A stretch of 35,617 nt of DNA from Alphaproteobacteria bacterium (GCA_030426685.1 JAUHYC010000007.1:83221-118837); one strand, 5' to 3'. Counted from the stretch's first letter, positions 9,031 to 19,451 are shown. The notes: generated by a model from the sequence alone, not told the origin. Translations and numbers: made by a program.

Positions 9031-11789
9031 TGCCCCAACCTGTCCAGAAGGGCGGGCACGTGGACCTGATCGGACTTATAGTTCCCGGTCAGCACATGCA
9101 TCACCAGATTGACGCCAAAGCGGTTGGCCAGTTCCCTTTGCCGTTCACCCGCATAGCCGCGTCCCACCGGCAGCAGCGCCTGCCCGTTGCGATCCACCGC
9201 CCAGGCCCCGGCCCAGTCATTGCCGCCGATCACCACCGGTGTCACGTTGTCGTTGAGGTTGCGGAAGGGCATACCCTCGATCTGTTCGGCATCGGGTGGT
9301 GCCGCCTCGACCCAGACCTCGGCACCCGCGTAACGGCCCGGAAAATCCTGCAGCAGGTAGAACGCACGGGTCAGCACATGGTCGCGCGGAACAGGCTCTA
9401 ACGAGGGGATATTCAGCGGGCCCGCCAATTGCTGCAACTTGCGCCCATTGGGGCTGGAGGCGCCGAATCCGGCGATGTCGGCGTCGCGCGTGTCAAACAG
9501 GATCATCCCGCCCGAGCGCAGATAGGCGTTGAGCTTCGTATAGGCCTCGACCGAGGGTTGCGGCTGATCCGGCGTGATCGGCCAGTAGAGCAGCGGGAAA
9601 AAGGCCAGTTCATCACGTTCGAGATCGACACCGATGGGGTCAGCGGGTTCGACCGACGTGCGATAATGCAGGATCTGTACCAGACCGCGCAATCCGGCCA
9701 GCGCAATATCATCCACCTGCGCGTCACCGGTCAGCACATGGGCCAGAACCAGCTCATGCGTGGCGCTCAGCGCAAATTCGGTGTTATCGGGGGATTGCGC
9801 ATAGGCGTCGGGTGCAATGAGAAGCGCACCCAGCACAGCTGCGGCGGTGCGGGTCATGCCCAATCGCCCGGATAGCGCCAACGAGGCGATGACATCGACC
9901 GACAGTAGCAGCAGCGCAAGCGCCAGCAACAGACCCTCCAATGGTGTCTCTGTACTGACCTCCTGCCCACGAATCGGAACATCGGCGGGCCAGAGAACTG
10001 GCGTCAGAACGGCACCTTCGGACAGCACATTGCGCGCCAGCTTCTGCTTGCCGCTTTCGTAGAGCCCCGGCCGCAGATCCGGTCCGATCGTGCCCGAGAC
10101 CAGCTCCACCCCGTCAATACCCGCAAGCGTGCCCGCATCCGTCAGCGTGCCGAATCCATCCAGTATCTGCACCGGTTCCCAAACGGTGCCCTGCAACTGG
10201 GCCTCCTGCCGCGATTTGGCGGCAGAGGCGACGGCCAGCCGATCCAGCATCTCAACAAACAGCCCCGACAAAGGCAGGCTGGACCATTCGGCATCTGCCG
10301 TGACATGGAACAGCACCACCTGTCCCAGCCCCAGGGGCTTGCGCGTGACCAGAGGCGTGCCATCCGACAGCGAGGCGATCACGCGATCTGCCAGATTAGG
10401 GTCTGGCTGCGCCATGACCTGAGTGGTCACCGAAACATCCTCGGGGATCTGCAATCCGTAGAACGGAGAATGCTCGGGGAACGGCGCCAGCCCCTTCGCC
10501 TCGCCCCAACTCATCGCGCCACCGACCGAGCGGCCACCGCTGCGCAGGCGCACCGGCAACAGGGTGTCCTCTTCGTCGCGCCCCAGATCGCTGGCCGCCA
10601 TGCGGGGACCTGCAAAACGCAGCAGAAGGCCGCCCTGTTCGACCCATTCGATTACTCCGGCCTGCTCTGGTTCGGACAGTCTGGCCACATCGGCCAGCGC
10701 GATGACATCCGGATTGGCGGGCAGAACCTCGGCAAGCCCACCCTCAACAAAGTCAGCCGTCGGGATCAGGACCTGCGTCAGGTAGTGAAGCGGAGACAGC
10801 AGCTCCAACCCCTCACGATTCAGAGAACCTGCGATCAAGGCCACCTCGCGTCGCCGCAGGCTGTCATCGGTCAGGGTCACCGATCCGGCAGATCGCTGGC
10901 CCTGGACCTCAAACCGAGTGATACGCGCGCGCAGTTCGGAGGGCAGAGAAAGCTCGGTTTTTGCCTGAGTAGAGCCACTTTCGAACTCCATCTCAATAGT
11001 TTGCAGAACCCGCATGGCACCTGCCGGATCACGCCCCTGCGCCAGGATCGTGACTCGCTCGACCGGGCCCGGATTGGCGCGCAGAGCGCTGAGTTGAATG
11101 GCACCATCCTGGTAGGCAGCCGGCAGGATCCCGGTGACCATCGAAGCGGGTTGATAAATCGTCACACCTCCGCGCCCTTGCAATGCTGAGACAAGGCGGG
11201 CATGTCCATCGTAGTCAAGGCGGTCGCTGAACCAGTGGGTGTCGAATCCACCCTCTACCTGATCCAGCGCCTCAAGGGTCTGGGCGATTTGCGCCTCGGT
11301 TGGTTGCCACGGCATCGGTGTTAGGCCGGGCAAGCGCCCCTTCCAGGCTTCGGCAGACTGGAAAATCGGGGGCTCCGGCTCGGTCAGACGCAGGATCGAC
11401 ACAGGCCGCCCCGCCCGCCCGGCCTCGGTCAGTTGCGCATCGATCTGGTCCAGCGTCGATGACCACCGGGTCGCCCCCGCCCAGCTGGCATCCAGCACAA
11501 GCAGCAACGGACCTGTCCCGGTTTCATCTCGTGAGGGATTCAGCACCGGCCCCGCCAGCCCGATGATGATCGCCGCCGCCGCCAGCATCCGCAGCAGCAA
11601 CAGCCACCAGGGGGTGCGGTCCGAGACGCTTTCGTCATCCTTGAGCCCCAGCAGAAGGGTCACAGCCGGGAACAAACGGCGGATCGGCGCCGGAGGCACG
11701 GCGCGTAGAATCAACCACAGGACCGGCAGGGTCAGAAGCCCCAGCAGCACCCATGGCGCGGTAAAGCCGATTCCCGCCAGAACCGTCAT
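9027..11789 (-). CDS. BatA/DUF4159 domain membrane protein
   Basis: A 920-residue envelope protein. The N-terminus has the BatA-type pair of helices (about 8-28 and 60-82) around a basic PAPIRRLFP loop. A VWA-like segment follows whose metal site is degraded (D100-A-S-W-A instead of DxSxS). Large soluble regions come next, then a hydrophobic pair near 630-680 and a C-terminal DUF4159 domain (about 700-915; ELAFFPLLYWPI, LRSGGMILFDTRD). I start at ATG 11789 rather than further upstream because it overlaps the DUF58 stop as ATGA, the same coupling as at its own 3' end. DUF4159 proteins are almost always found beside MoxR and DUF58 genes. The complex is thought to assemble or remodel envelope proteins, which is inferred from context rather than shown. 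Confidence 0.9.
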   Translation of the reverse strand: MTVLAGIGFTAPWVLLGLLTLPVLWLILRAVPPAPIRRLFPAVTLLLGLKDDESVSDRTPWWLLLLRMLAAAAIIIGLAGPVLNPSRDETGTGPLLLVLDASWAGATRWSSTLDQIDAQLTEAGRAGRPVSILRLTEPEPPIFQSAEAWKGRLPGLTPMPWQPTEAQIAQTLEALDQVEGGFDTHWFSDRLDYDGHARLVSALQGRGGVTIYQPASMVTGILPAAYQDGAIQLSALRANPGPVERVTILAQGRDPAGAMRVLQTIEMEFESGSTQAKTELSLPSELRARITRFEVQGQRSAGSVTLTDDSLRRREVALIAGSLNREGLELLSPLHYLTQVLIPTADFVEGGLAEVLPANPDVIALADVARLSEPEQAGVIEWVEQGGLLLRFAGPRMAASDLGRDEEDTLLPVRLRSGGRSVGGAMSWGEAKGLAPFPEHSPFYGLQIPEDVSVTTQVMAQPDPNLADRVIASLSDGTPLVTRKPLGLGQVVLFHVTADAEWSSLPLSGLFVEMLDRLAVASAAKSRQEAQLQGTVWEPVQILDGFGTLTDAGTLAGIDGVELVSGTIGPDLRPGLYESGKQKLARNVLSEGAVLTPVLWPADVPIRGQEVSTETPLEGLLLALALLLLSVDVIASLALSGRLGMTRTAAAVLGALLIAPDAYAQSPDNTEFALSATHELVLAHVLTGDAQVDDIALAGLRGLVQILHYRTSVEPADPIGVDLERDELAFFPLLYWPITPDQPQPSVEAYTKLNAYLRSGGMILFDTRDADIAGFGASSPNGRKLQQLAGPLNIPSLEPVPRDHVLTRAFYLLQDFPGRYAGAEVWVEAAPPDAEQIEGMPFRNLNDNVTPVVIGGNDWAGAWAVDRNGQALLPVGRGYAGERQRELANRFGVNLVMHVLTGNYKSDQVHVPALLDRLGQ

Positions 11790-12657
11790 CGCGTTCCCCC
11801 ATCCAGCGCGCGATAGAGCCACAACAGAGCCGATTGTGCGCTGTCACCCGTGTGATGCAGCCCCATCTGCCAACCGGTCGCGCGGCAAAGCTGCGTCAGC
11901 GCATCCTTACGCGCGGCTAACCGGTCGAGATAGCGATCTCGCAGGTCTGCGGCTTTCAATGTCTCATGTCGGGCAGTGCCGCCGACGCTTTCGAAGATGG
12001 TGCGCCCGCTATAGGGAAAACTCTCTTCGCTGGGGTCCAGAACCTGAAGCAGCACGCCGCGGACACCCCTGTCAGCAGCCTTGGTGAGGGCCAGTTCGAC
12101 CTCATCCAGCGGGCCAAGGAAATCCGAGATAAACACTGCGCGGGCATGCGGGATCATGGCGCGATGCTCAGGTGGGGCGTAATCGGTTTGCGAATCCTCG
12201 CTCCAAGCTTGCGCCAGCCGGATAATCTGCGCATTGCCCCGACGCGGTGGCAGCGTGGTGCCGGTCAGCCCCACGCGTTCACCCCCGCGCACCAGCAGGA
12301 TGGCAATGGCCAGCCCCAGCAGGCGAACACGGTCGGCCTTGGTTGGCAGGCTCTTGTCCGACGCAAACCGCATCGAGGCACCCTGATCGACCCATAACAT
12401 GATCGACTGTGCAATCTGCCATTCGCGCTCGCGTACGAATTGCTGATCCCCACGGGCCGAGCGGCGGTGGTCGATCAACCGGCGGCTGTCACCGATCTGG
12501 GCCGGGCGGTACTGCCAGAAATCATCCCCCAGACCCGAGCGCCTGCGCCCGTGGTCGCCCAGCAGGACGGTACCGGCGAGATGTTCGGCACGCGCCAAGA
12601 GGGGCGGCAGCCGGGACGCCTCAGCCTCTGATCTTTCACGAAGGGTTAGCGCGGCGT

Positions 12658-12661
<4 letters not shown>
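11786..12661 (-). CDS. DUF58 domain-containing protein
   Basis: A 291-residue cytoplasmic protein of the DUF58 family, standard partner of MoxR ATPases. The family signature is present around 50-70: YRPAQIGDSRRLIDHRRSAR, where most relatives have W after ID. The VWA-like strand IMLWVDQGASM (D92-Q-G-A-S96) keeps Asp and the second Ser but has Gly for the first Ser of DxSxS. Other VWA marks follow (AVFISDFLGPLDEVE near 170). Translation starts at GTG 12661, overlapping the moxR stop as GTGA; its stop overlaps the next start as ATGA. These couplings point to fixed stoichiometry with MoxR and the two membrane proteins. Biochemical role is not established; likely an adaptor presenting substrates or anchoring the ATPase to the membrane complex. 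Confidence 0.93.
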
Positions 12662-13665
<1,004 letters not shown>

Positions 13666-13717
13666 GAGGTTCCCTTCCGTGGACTGTTATGATTGAAGTG
13701 TATCGCGCTGAGAGGAA

Positions 13718-14308
13718 ATGGCAAAAGCAATGAGCGGACAAAAACCCGTGACCCCCTCGCCAGATGGTCTGGCGGCGTCGGTCAAAGCGGCCAAAACGCG
13801 GGGTTTGCCGCCCGTTCACCTATGGAATCCTCCGTTTTGCGGCGATCTGGACATCAAGATCGCAAAAGATGGCTCCTGGAGTTATTTAGGGTCACCCATC
13901 ACCCGGTTCGAGCTTGTGAAGCTTTTTTCCTCAATTCTTAAGAAAGAAGACGACCGGTATTATCTGGTGACGCCAGTTGAAAAAGTGGGAATCATCGTTG
14001 AGGATGCGCCCTTTGTCGCCGTCGATTTTGACCAGAACGGCAGCGGAGAAGCACAACGGCTGACCTTCACGACGCAGGTCGGCGATACAGCCGTCGCAGG
14101 GCCCGACCATCCCATTCGCATTGTTTTCGATACGGATACAGATGAGCCTTCGCCCTACATACTGGTTCGCACAAACCTCGAAGCCCGCATCGACCGCAAG
14201 AGCTTTTACCGGCTTGTTGAAATCGGCACCCACCACGACGGTTGGTTCGGGGTCTGGTCGGACGGTCAGTTTTTTCCGCTGATTGCGTCGCAGGCGCTGG
14301 ACGGCTGA
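13718..14308 (+). CDS. DUF1285 domain-containing protein
   Basis: A 196-residue soluble protein. Recognised by the conserved pattern PVHLWNPPFCGDLDIKIAKD, then GSWSYLGSPITRFELVKLFSSIL, DRYYLVTPVEKVGIIVEDAPF and, near the end, RTNLEARIDRKSFYRLVEIG. DUF1285 proteins have a two-domain fold of unknown function and are commonly encoded next to moxR operons in alphaproteobacteria, as here. ATG at 13718 lies only two bases after AGAGG; a second ATG at 13730 would give a shorter protein but the spacing is long. The start is therefore uncertain by four codons. Its last 43 bases overlap the end of the opposing DMT gene. Confidence 0.92.
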   Translation: MAKAMSGQKPVTPSPDGLAASVKAAKTRGLPPVHLWNPPFCGDLDIKIAKDGSWSYLGSPITRFELVKLFSSILKKEDDRYYLVTPVEKVGIIVEDAPFVAVDFDQNGSGEAQRLTFTTQVGDTAVAGPDHPIRIVFDTDTDEPSPYILVRTNLEARIDRKSFYRLVEIGTHHDGWFGVWSDGQFFPLIASQALDG

Positions 14309-15246
14309 ACCGGTCTGGGCTTGCGATCCTGCGCCAGCACAACCGCCAGCGCCACCAGCGCGGCACCCATTGCACGGGTCCAGTTCCAGTCGTCTCCCAA
14401 CGCCAGCATGATCACCATCACGTAGAACGGTGCGATATTGATATGGAACGAGGCCAGAGCCACCCCCAACTTACCGACTGATGCGATGAAAAAGACCTGG
14501 CTGAGGCCCAGAGAAAACAGCGCATAAAACACAAGCATTCCCATCTGGGCGGTGTCGACAGGCCGTGCGGGCATCACCTCAAGCCCGACAAAACCAGAGA
14601 TCAGAACCAGAAGCGCAGCGGTCGACAACCCACCGGACAGGGTTATCGTGCTGCGGCCCAGTTGACTCAGATCGGGGAAATCACGCGCCGTGGCCATACT
14701 GGCCCAGCAGAACAGTCCGGTCGACAAGACGGCGCAGGCCGCACCCAGCCCCAGCTGAGCCGGCGCGACAGCGCTGGTTGCAATCAGCCCCCCGATGATC
14801 GAAATCATCATACCCAGCGCAAAATTCCACCGCAGTCGCCGCGTGCCTGATGCCAGTTCCAGCAGCGTTGCAATCAGCGGCGCGCAGGACGCAATGATTG
14901 CCACCGTCACCGGATCGGTCATCTTCTGCGCGACAAGAATCAGAAACATTCCGGCTCCGATTCCTAATCCACCCACAATCAGGGCATGGCCCCAACGGGC
15001 CCGCAGGATGCGTGCAGGCCCATCGATTACGAACCAGATCGGAACCATGACCAGCACTGCCAGCGTCATTCGCGCGGCAAACAGAGCAACTGGAGGCCAG
15101 CTTTGCAACAGAACCTCCGCCGCCGGAAATCCCGCCGCCCATGTCAGCATCGACGCCACCGCCAGTGTATTCCCTGCAAATGCAGTCTGCCGACCATCAG
15201 GTATAGCAAGACCAGTCCCGTGCGCGGGTTCAGGGCTCATCGCCAT
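14266..15246 (-). CDS. DMT family (EamA) transporter
   Basis: A 326-residue inner-membrane protein with ten hydrophobic helices in two EamA repeats (repeat 1 from about 25, repeat 2 from about 170), as in drug/metabolite exporters. Recognisable segments: AGFPAAEVLLQSWPPVALFAAR in helices 1-2 and FYALFSLGLSQVFFIASVGKLGVALAS before helix 9. ATG at 15246 is preferred over an upstream in-frame ATG because AAAGG lies seven bases before it. Divergent from the hydroxypyruvate-isomerase-like gene with a 166-base gap; its 3' end reads 43 bases into the DUF1285 gene on the other strand. Substrate not predictable; family members export amino acids, metabolites or drugs. Confidence 0.9.
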   Translation of the reverse strand: MAMSPEPAHGTGLAIPDGRQTAFAGNTLAVASMLTWAAGFPAAEVLLQSWPPVALFAARMTLAVLVMVPIWFVIDGPARILRARWGHALIVGGLGIGAGMFLILVAQKMTDPVTVAIIASCAPLIATLLELASGTRRLRWNFALGMMISIIGGLIATSAVAPAQLGLGAACAVLSTGLFCWASMATARDFPDLSQLGRSTITLSGGLSTAALLVLISGFVGLEVMPARPVDTAQMGMLVFYALFSLGLSQVFFIASVGKLGVALASFHINIAPFYVMVIMLALGDDWNWTRAMGAALVALAVVLAQDRKPRPVQPSSACDAISGKN

Positions 15247-15412
15247 GGTTTCGGACCTTTCGTTGACACGGCGGCTTGCAACAAAGCACCGCATAGCCCA
15301 AGCGTTCCTGATTCGATGTCCCCGATCTGGCCGGTTTTCGACAAACTGTCGTTTTCTGTCCCTTTCACCGGTTCAGCCGCCTCGCTAAGCTCCGCGCGTC
15401 AGGAGACCCCGC

Positions 15413-16180
15413 ATGCCCAGATTTGCCGCCAATCTCTCGCTTCTGTTCACCGAACTGCCTTATCTTGAGCGGTTTGAGGCCGCCGCGCAGGCCGGGTTCG
15501 AGGCTGTCGAGATACTATTTCCTTACGAGTTGGCCGCGCAGGACACCCGCCGCGCCCTGATCGCCAACGGGTTGGAATTGGTTCTGATAAATGCGCCACC
15601 CCCCAACTACGCCGGAGGCGCCCCCGGTTATGCGGCCATTCCGGGCGGGTGCGAGCGGTTCCGGTCCGACATCCGGCGTGTCATGCGCTATGCCGAAGTT
15701 TTGCGCCCAAGCTTGATCCATGTGATGTCGGGCTATGCTTCGGGGGTCCAAGCCTTCGATTGTTTTGTCCAAAACCTGCAATGGGCCGCAGATTTCGCAC
15801 CACATCAACTCTTCACGATCGAACCGCTCAATCCCGTTTCGCAGCCGGACTACTTCTTGAATGACTACGATCTGGCCGTTGAGGCGCTGGACCGGATCGA
15901 CCGACCAAATGTCGGCCTGCAATATGACAGCTTTCACGCAAAGATGATCCATGGTGACGCGTTATCGGTCTGGCGCCGCTTTCAGGGCCGCGTTATTCAC
16001 GCACAGGTCGGGGCGGCACCGGATCGGTCCGAGCCTGGGCGTGGCGACATCGACTTTCCCGCCCTGTTCGACCTGATGGATAGCAGCGGGTATTCCGGTT
16101 GGGTGAGCGCCGAATATGTACCATCGACCCCGCGCACCGAGGCATCGCTAGGCTGGCTGCGACAACTTGGACAGGATTGA
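15413..16180 (+). CDS. Hydroxypyruvate isomerase-like TIM-barrel protein
   Basis: A 255-residue AP-endonuclease-2-type TIM barrel of the hydroxypyruvate isomerase (Hyi/OtnI) family, which interconverts hydroxypyruvate and tartronate semialdehyde or isomerises related 2-oxo-tetronates. Seen: N-terminal FAANLSLLFTELPYLERF typical of Hyi, GFEAVEILFPYE, IHVMSGYA, and the likely metal ligands Glu137 (IEPLN), Asp172 and His175 (YDSFH) and Glu234 (VSAEYVP). Length is normal. AGGAG seven bases before ATG supports the start. No gcl, glxR or garK partner is next to it, so it may serve glyoxylate metabolism from elsewhere or act on another substrate. Annotation as a family member is firm; the exact reaction is inferred. 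Confidence 0.85.
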   Translation: MPRFAANLSLLFTELPYLERFEAAAQAGFEAVEILFPYELAAQDTRRALIANGLELVLINAPPPNYAGGAPGYAAIPGGCERFRSDIRRVMRYAEVLRPSLIHVMSGYASGVQAFDCFVQNLQWAADFAPHQLFTIEPLNPVSQPDYFLNDYDLAVEALDRIDRPNVGLQYDSFHAKMIHGDALSVWRRFQGRVIHAQVGAAPDRSEPGRGDIDFPALFDLMDSSGYSGWVSAEYVPSTPRTEASLGWLRQLGQD

Positions 16181-16203
16181 AGCTGGTCAGTACATCGCAA
16201 TTA

Positions 16204-16220
16204 TCGCATATGATGTGCGA
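16204..16220. promoter_or_regulatory. Imperfect 17-base palindrome upstream of the DUF2798 gene
   Basis: TCGCATATGATGTGCGA reads as an odd-centred inverted repeat with seven of eight pairs matching. It lies 22 bases before the DUF2798 start codon, where a repressor would cover the promoter. Size and symmetry suit a MarR- or TetR-type dimer site, but no regulator gene is adjacent, so the assignment is tentative. Confidence 0.35.
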
Positions 16221-16242
16221 ACCAGCATGAGGACCACGCCCG

Positions 16243-16473
16243 ATGAATCCCGCACGTCTTGCACACATCCTGTTCGCCCTGATCATGTCGGGTCTGATGT
16301 CCTGCGTCGTGACCGGAATAGCCACGGTCAAGGCCATTGGATTTAGCCCCGGCACGTTTGCGGACTGGATGGCATCCTGGGCTTTCTGCTGGCCCATCGC
16401 CTTCGCCGTCATCCTGACGCTGGGACCTGCGGTGAAACGCTTGACAGAACGCCTGGTCAGGCCCAGAGCCTGA
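16243..16473 (+). CDS. DUF2798 domain-containing small membrane protein
   Basis: A 76-residue protein with two membrane helices (about 8-30 and 45-66) joined by a short loop, matching DUF2798: LFALIMSGLMSCVVTGIATV in helix 1 and WPIAFAVILTLGPAVKRL in helix 2. Function unknown; such proteins are often found next to transporters or regulators of the MarR/LysR type. GAGGA about nine bases upstream supports ATG 16243. It may be read as a single gene: 62 bases separate it from the isomerase-like gene, and an imperfect palindrome lies in that gap. A stem-loop spans its stop codon. Confidence 0.88.
   Translation: MNPARLAHILFALIMSGLMSCVVTGIATVKAIGFSPGTFADWMASWAFCWPIAFAVILTLGPAVKRLTERLVRPRA
16457..16473 (+). 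terminator. Stem-loop spanning the DUF2798 stop codon
   Basis: TCAGGC and GCCTGA form a perfect six-base stem around a five-base loop, ending exactly at the TGA stop. There is no clear T-run, so it may work as part of a terminator region or protect the mRNA 3' end rather than terminate by itself. Confidence 0.4.
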
Positions 16474-16486
16474 CCCGCTGCAAAGA

Positions 16487-16501
16487 GGGCCCATCGGGCC
16501 T
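16487..16501 (-). terminator. Likely terminator of polA
   Basis: On the minus strand AGGCCC-GAT-GGGCCC forms a short strong hairpin (five G-C pairs plus an outer mismatch or wobble), followed by TCTTTG. It begins about 30 bases after the polA stop and sits between convergent genes, so it could serve both directions. Confidence 0.5.
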
Positions 16502-16531
16502 GATGAGCGGCGCCACCCGCAAGGTTGTGCG

Positions 16532-19333
16532 CTAGTGCGCCTCGGCCCAGTTGGCACCCTGCCCGGCATCCGCGACCAGCTTGATATCCAACTTGACCGC
16601 CGGGTCCGCCGCGCCTTCCATCACGTCACGGGCCACCGAAATGGTCTGATCCACAGCCTCCTCAGCAACTTCGAACAGCAATTCGTCATGCACCTGCAAC
16701 AGCATCTTCGCGGGCAGGCCGTTGATGGCATCCGGCATCCGCACCATTGCGCGCCGGATCACATCGGCCGCCGTGCCCTGAATCGGTGCGTTGATCGCCG
16801 CGCGGCGCGAGAACCCGGCATGCGGACCTTTCGCGTTAATCTCGGGCGTGTGGATTTTCCGCCCGAACAGTGTCTGGACATAGCCATGCTCTTTGGCGAA
16901 TGCGACGGTGTCGTCCATATAGGCTCTGATACCCGGGAAGCGCTCGAAGTAGCGATCGATGAACCCCTGCGCCTCGGCCCGCGGGATGCGCAGATTGCGG
17001 GCCAGGCCAAAACCTGAGATGCCATAGATCACACCAAAGTTGATCGCCTTGGCCTGACGGCGGATATCCGGCGTCATCTCGTCCAGCGGCACATCGAACA
17101 TCTCGGAGGCGGTCATGGCGTGAATATCCAAACCATCGGCAAAGGCCTGTTTCAGGGTCGGGATATCGGCAATATGGGCCAGAATCCGCAACTCGATCTG
17201 ACTGTAGTCGAGGCTGACCAGCACATTGCCCGGCTCGGCGATGAAGGCCTCTCGAATGCGCCGCCCTTCCTCCGTCCGGACAGGGATGTTCTGCAAATTC
17301 GGATCGGTCGAGGCCAAACGCCCCGTGTTGGCTCCGGTGATCGAATAAGACGTGTGTACCCGACCGGTGTCGGGGTTGATATGGGTTTGCAGCGCGTCCG
17401 TGTAGGTCGATTTCAGTTTGGAAAGTTGCCGCCAATCCAGCACCCGGCGCGGCAGTTCATGCTCGGTCGCCAGATCCTCAAGAATATCCGCCCCGGTTGA
17501 ATACTTGCCGGTCTTTCCCTTCTTGCCACCTTCCAGACCCATCTTGTCGAACAGGATCTCACCTAACTGCGCAGGGGAGCCGACATTAAAATTCTCACCA
17601 GCCAGTTCGTGGATTTCAGCCTCTAACCCGGCCATTTTCTGCGCAAACGCGTTGGACATGCGGCTCAGCACATCGCGGTCGACCTTGATGCCGTGCATTT
17701 CCATCTCGGCCAGCACCGGCACCAGCGGGCGTTCCAATGTCTCATAGACAGTGGTCACCTGTACCTGATGCAACTGTGGTTTGAACAATTTCCACAGGCG
17801 CAAGGTGATATCCGCGTCCTCGGCGGCATAGGCCGTGGCTTCATCAATCGGGACCTTGTCGAAGGTAATCGCCGACTTGCCTGATCCCAGCAACGGCTTG
17901 ATCGGAATCGGCGTGTGGCTCAGATAGCGTTCCGACAGCGTATCCATGCCATGCCCATGCTCGCCCCCATGCATCGCGTAGGACATCAGCATCGTGTCAT
18001 CGATTGGCGCAACATTGATGCCATAACGCGCAAAGATCTTGGCATCGTATTTCATGTTCTGCCCGATTTTCAGGATCGACGGGTCCTCGAACATGCGCTT
18101 AAGCAGGGTTAGAGCCTCTTCCAGCGGCATCTGCCCCTCGACCAGCGCGTCCGAGCCGAACAGATCATCGCTTGCTCCGTCACGATGGGTCAGCGGGATA
18201 TAACAGGCTTCGCCGGGCTCGACGGACAGCGAAATGCCGACCAGATCCGCGATCATTTCGTTCAATCCCGTTGTTTCGGTATCCACCGCAACCCAGCCGC
18301 GTTCGTAGGCCTGATTGATCCATTTCTGCAGCACCGCCGCATCCCGGACACATTCATATTTCGACGCATCAAACGGTATCGTCTCGGCTTCGGGCTCACC
18401 GACCGGTGCGGGGGCATCTGCTATGACCGGAGCCTCAACACCCAGCTTGTCAGCGATGCGCTTGGTCAGGGTCCGGAACTCCATCTCGGCCAGAAAACCC
18501 ATCAGCAGATCCGGATCCGGGTCTCGCACCTCCAGATCGTCCAGCGTGAAATCCAGCGGCGTCTGTTCATCCAGCTGCACCAGCTTCTTCGACAACTCGA
18601 TCTGATCACGCTTTTCGATCAGCGTCTGGCGGCGCTTGGGTTGCTTGATCTCTTCGGCCCGGTCCAGCAGGGTCTCCAGGTCACCATATTCGTTGATCAG
18701 CAGGGCGGCTGTCTTCACCCCGATCCCCGGCGCCCCCGGCACATTGTCGACCGAATCCCCGGCCAGCGCCTGCACGTCCACCACCCGTTCCGGGCCTACA
18801 CCGAACTTCTCGAACACTCCATCGCGGTCGATGCGCTTGTTCTTCATCGCATCCAGCATTTCCACACCGTCGCCGACCAGCTGCATCAAATCCTTGTCGG
18901 AACTCACGATGGTCACGCGCCCACCCGCCTCGCGTGCCTGGACAGCGAGCGTGGCGATGATGTCGTCGGCCTCGTACCCCTCAAGCTCCTTGCAGGCGAT
19001 ATTGAAGGCCCGTGTCGCCTCGCGGGTCAGGGGCATCTGCGGGCGCAGATCCTCGGGCATCGCCTCACGGTTGGCTTTGTAGAGATCGTAAAGATCATTG
19101 CGGAAGGTGTGTGAGCCTTTGTCGAAGATCACCGCCACATGGGTCGGCGCATCAGGGCCCGCATTATCATCGACATATTTCTGCAGCATGTTGCAAAAGC
19201 CGGACACGGCCCCGATGGGCAACCCGTCCGACTTTCGCGTCAGCGGAGGCAGCGCATGATAGGCACGGAAGATAAACGCCGATCCGTCAATCAGATGCAG
19301 ATGGCAGCCTTTTCCGAATTGGGTCTTGGTCAT
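16532..19333 (-). CDS. polA: DNA polymerase I
   Basis: A 933-residue replication/repair polymerase, close to the E. coli length, with all three domains. The 5'-nuclease: LIDGSAFIFRAYHALPP at the start, EADDIIATLA, SSDKDLMQLV, and the helix-hairpin-helix AGDSVDNVPGAPGIGVKTAA. The 3'-5' exonuclease appears active: Asp351 and Glu353 in VDTETTGLN, later NMKYDAKIF and AYAAEDADITLRL. The polymerase: motif A with Asp709 (SLDYSQIELR), motif B RRQAKAINFGVIYG with the usual Phe, and motif C with Asp883 (QVHDELL). It removes Okazaki primers and fills gaps. AGGAGC precedes ATG 19333. The upstream yrbL-like gene is 118 bases away on the same strand. Confidence 0.98.
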   Translation of the reverse strand: MTKTQFGKGCHLHLIDGSAFIFRAYHALPPLTRKSDGLPIGAVSGFCNMLQKYVDDNAGPDAPTHVAVIFDKGSHTFRNDLYDLYKANREAMPEDLRPQMPLTREATRAFNIACKELEGYEADDIIATLAVQAREAGGRVTIVSSDKDLMQLVGDGVEMLDAMKNKRIDRDGVFEKFGVGPERVVDVQALAGDSVDNVPGAPGIGVKTAALLINEYGDLETLLDRAEEIKQPKRRQTLIEKRDQIELSKKLVQLDEQTPLDFTLDDLEVRDPDPDLLMGFLAEMEFRTLTKRIADKLGVEAPVIADAPAPVGEPEAETIPFDASKYECVRDAAVLQKWINQAYERGWVAVDTETTGLNEMIADLVGISLSVEPGEACYIPLTHRDGASDDLFGSDALVEGQMPLEEALTLLKRMFEDPSILKIGQNMKYDAKIFARYGINVAPIDDTMLMSYAMHGGEHGHGMDTLSERYLSHTPIPIKPLLGSGKSAITFDKVPIDEATAYAAEDADITLRLWKLFKPQLHQVQVTTVYETLERPLVPVLAEMEMHGIKVDRDVLSRMSNAFAQKMAGLEAEIHELAGENFNVGSPAQLGEILFDKMGLEGGKKGKTGKYSTGADILEDLATEHELPRRVLDWRQLSKLKSTYTDALQTHINPDTGRVHTSYSITGANTGRLASTDPNLQNIPVRTEEGRRIREAFIAEPGNVLVSLDYSQIELRILAHIADIPTLKQAFADGLDIHAMTASEMFDVPLDEMTPDIRRQAKAINFGVIYGISGFGLARNLRIPRAEAQGFIDRYFERFPGIRAYMDDTVAFAKEHGYVQTLFGRKIHTPEINAKGPHAGFSRRAAINAPIQGTAADVIRRAMVRMPDAINGLPAKMLLQVHDELLFEVAEEAVDQTISVARDVMEGAADPAVKLDIKLVADAGQGANWAEAH

Positions 19334-19405
19334 TAGAAGCTCCTGCGCTGGGTTGCGCCAAGTTGTATCGAATGCTCAGGAAAAAGACGAGGCCGGTCAC
19401 CACTT

Positions 19406-19428
19406 TCAGGCCCTGTCTCTTTGCCTGA
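19406..19428 (-). terminator. Weak hairpin after the yrbL-like gene
   Basis: TCAGGC and GCCTGA pair across an 11-base loop, starting about 24 bases after the yrbL-like stop on the minus strand. No long T-run follows. It may partly separate that gene from polA. Confidence 0.3.
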
Positions 19429-19451
19429 GGTGCGATGATGCAGATCGCCCC

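Noticed and set aside
11790..11822. Upstream in-frame start for the DUF4159 protein (11822)
   Set aside because: It would overlap the DUF58 gene by 37 bases, whereas ATG 11789 gives the same ATGA coupling used throughout the operon and starts at the conserved N-terminus.
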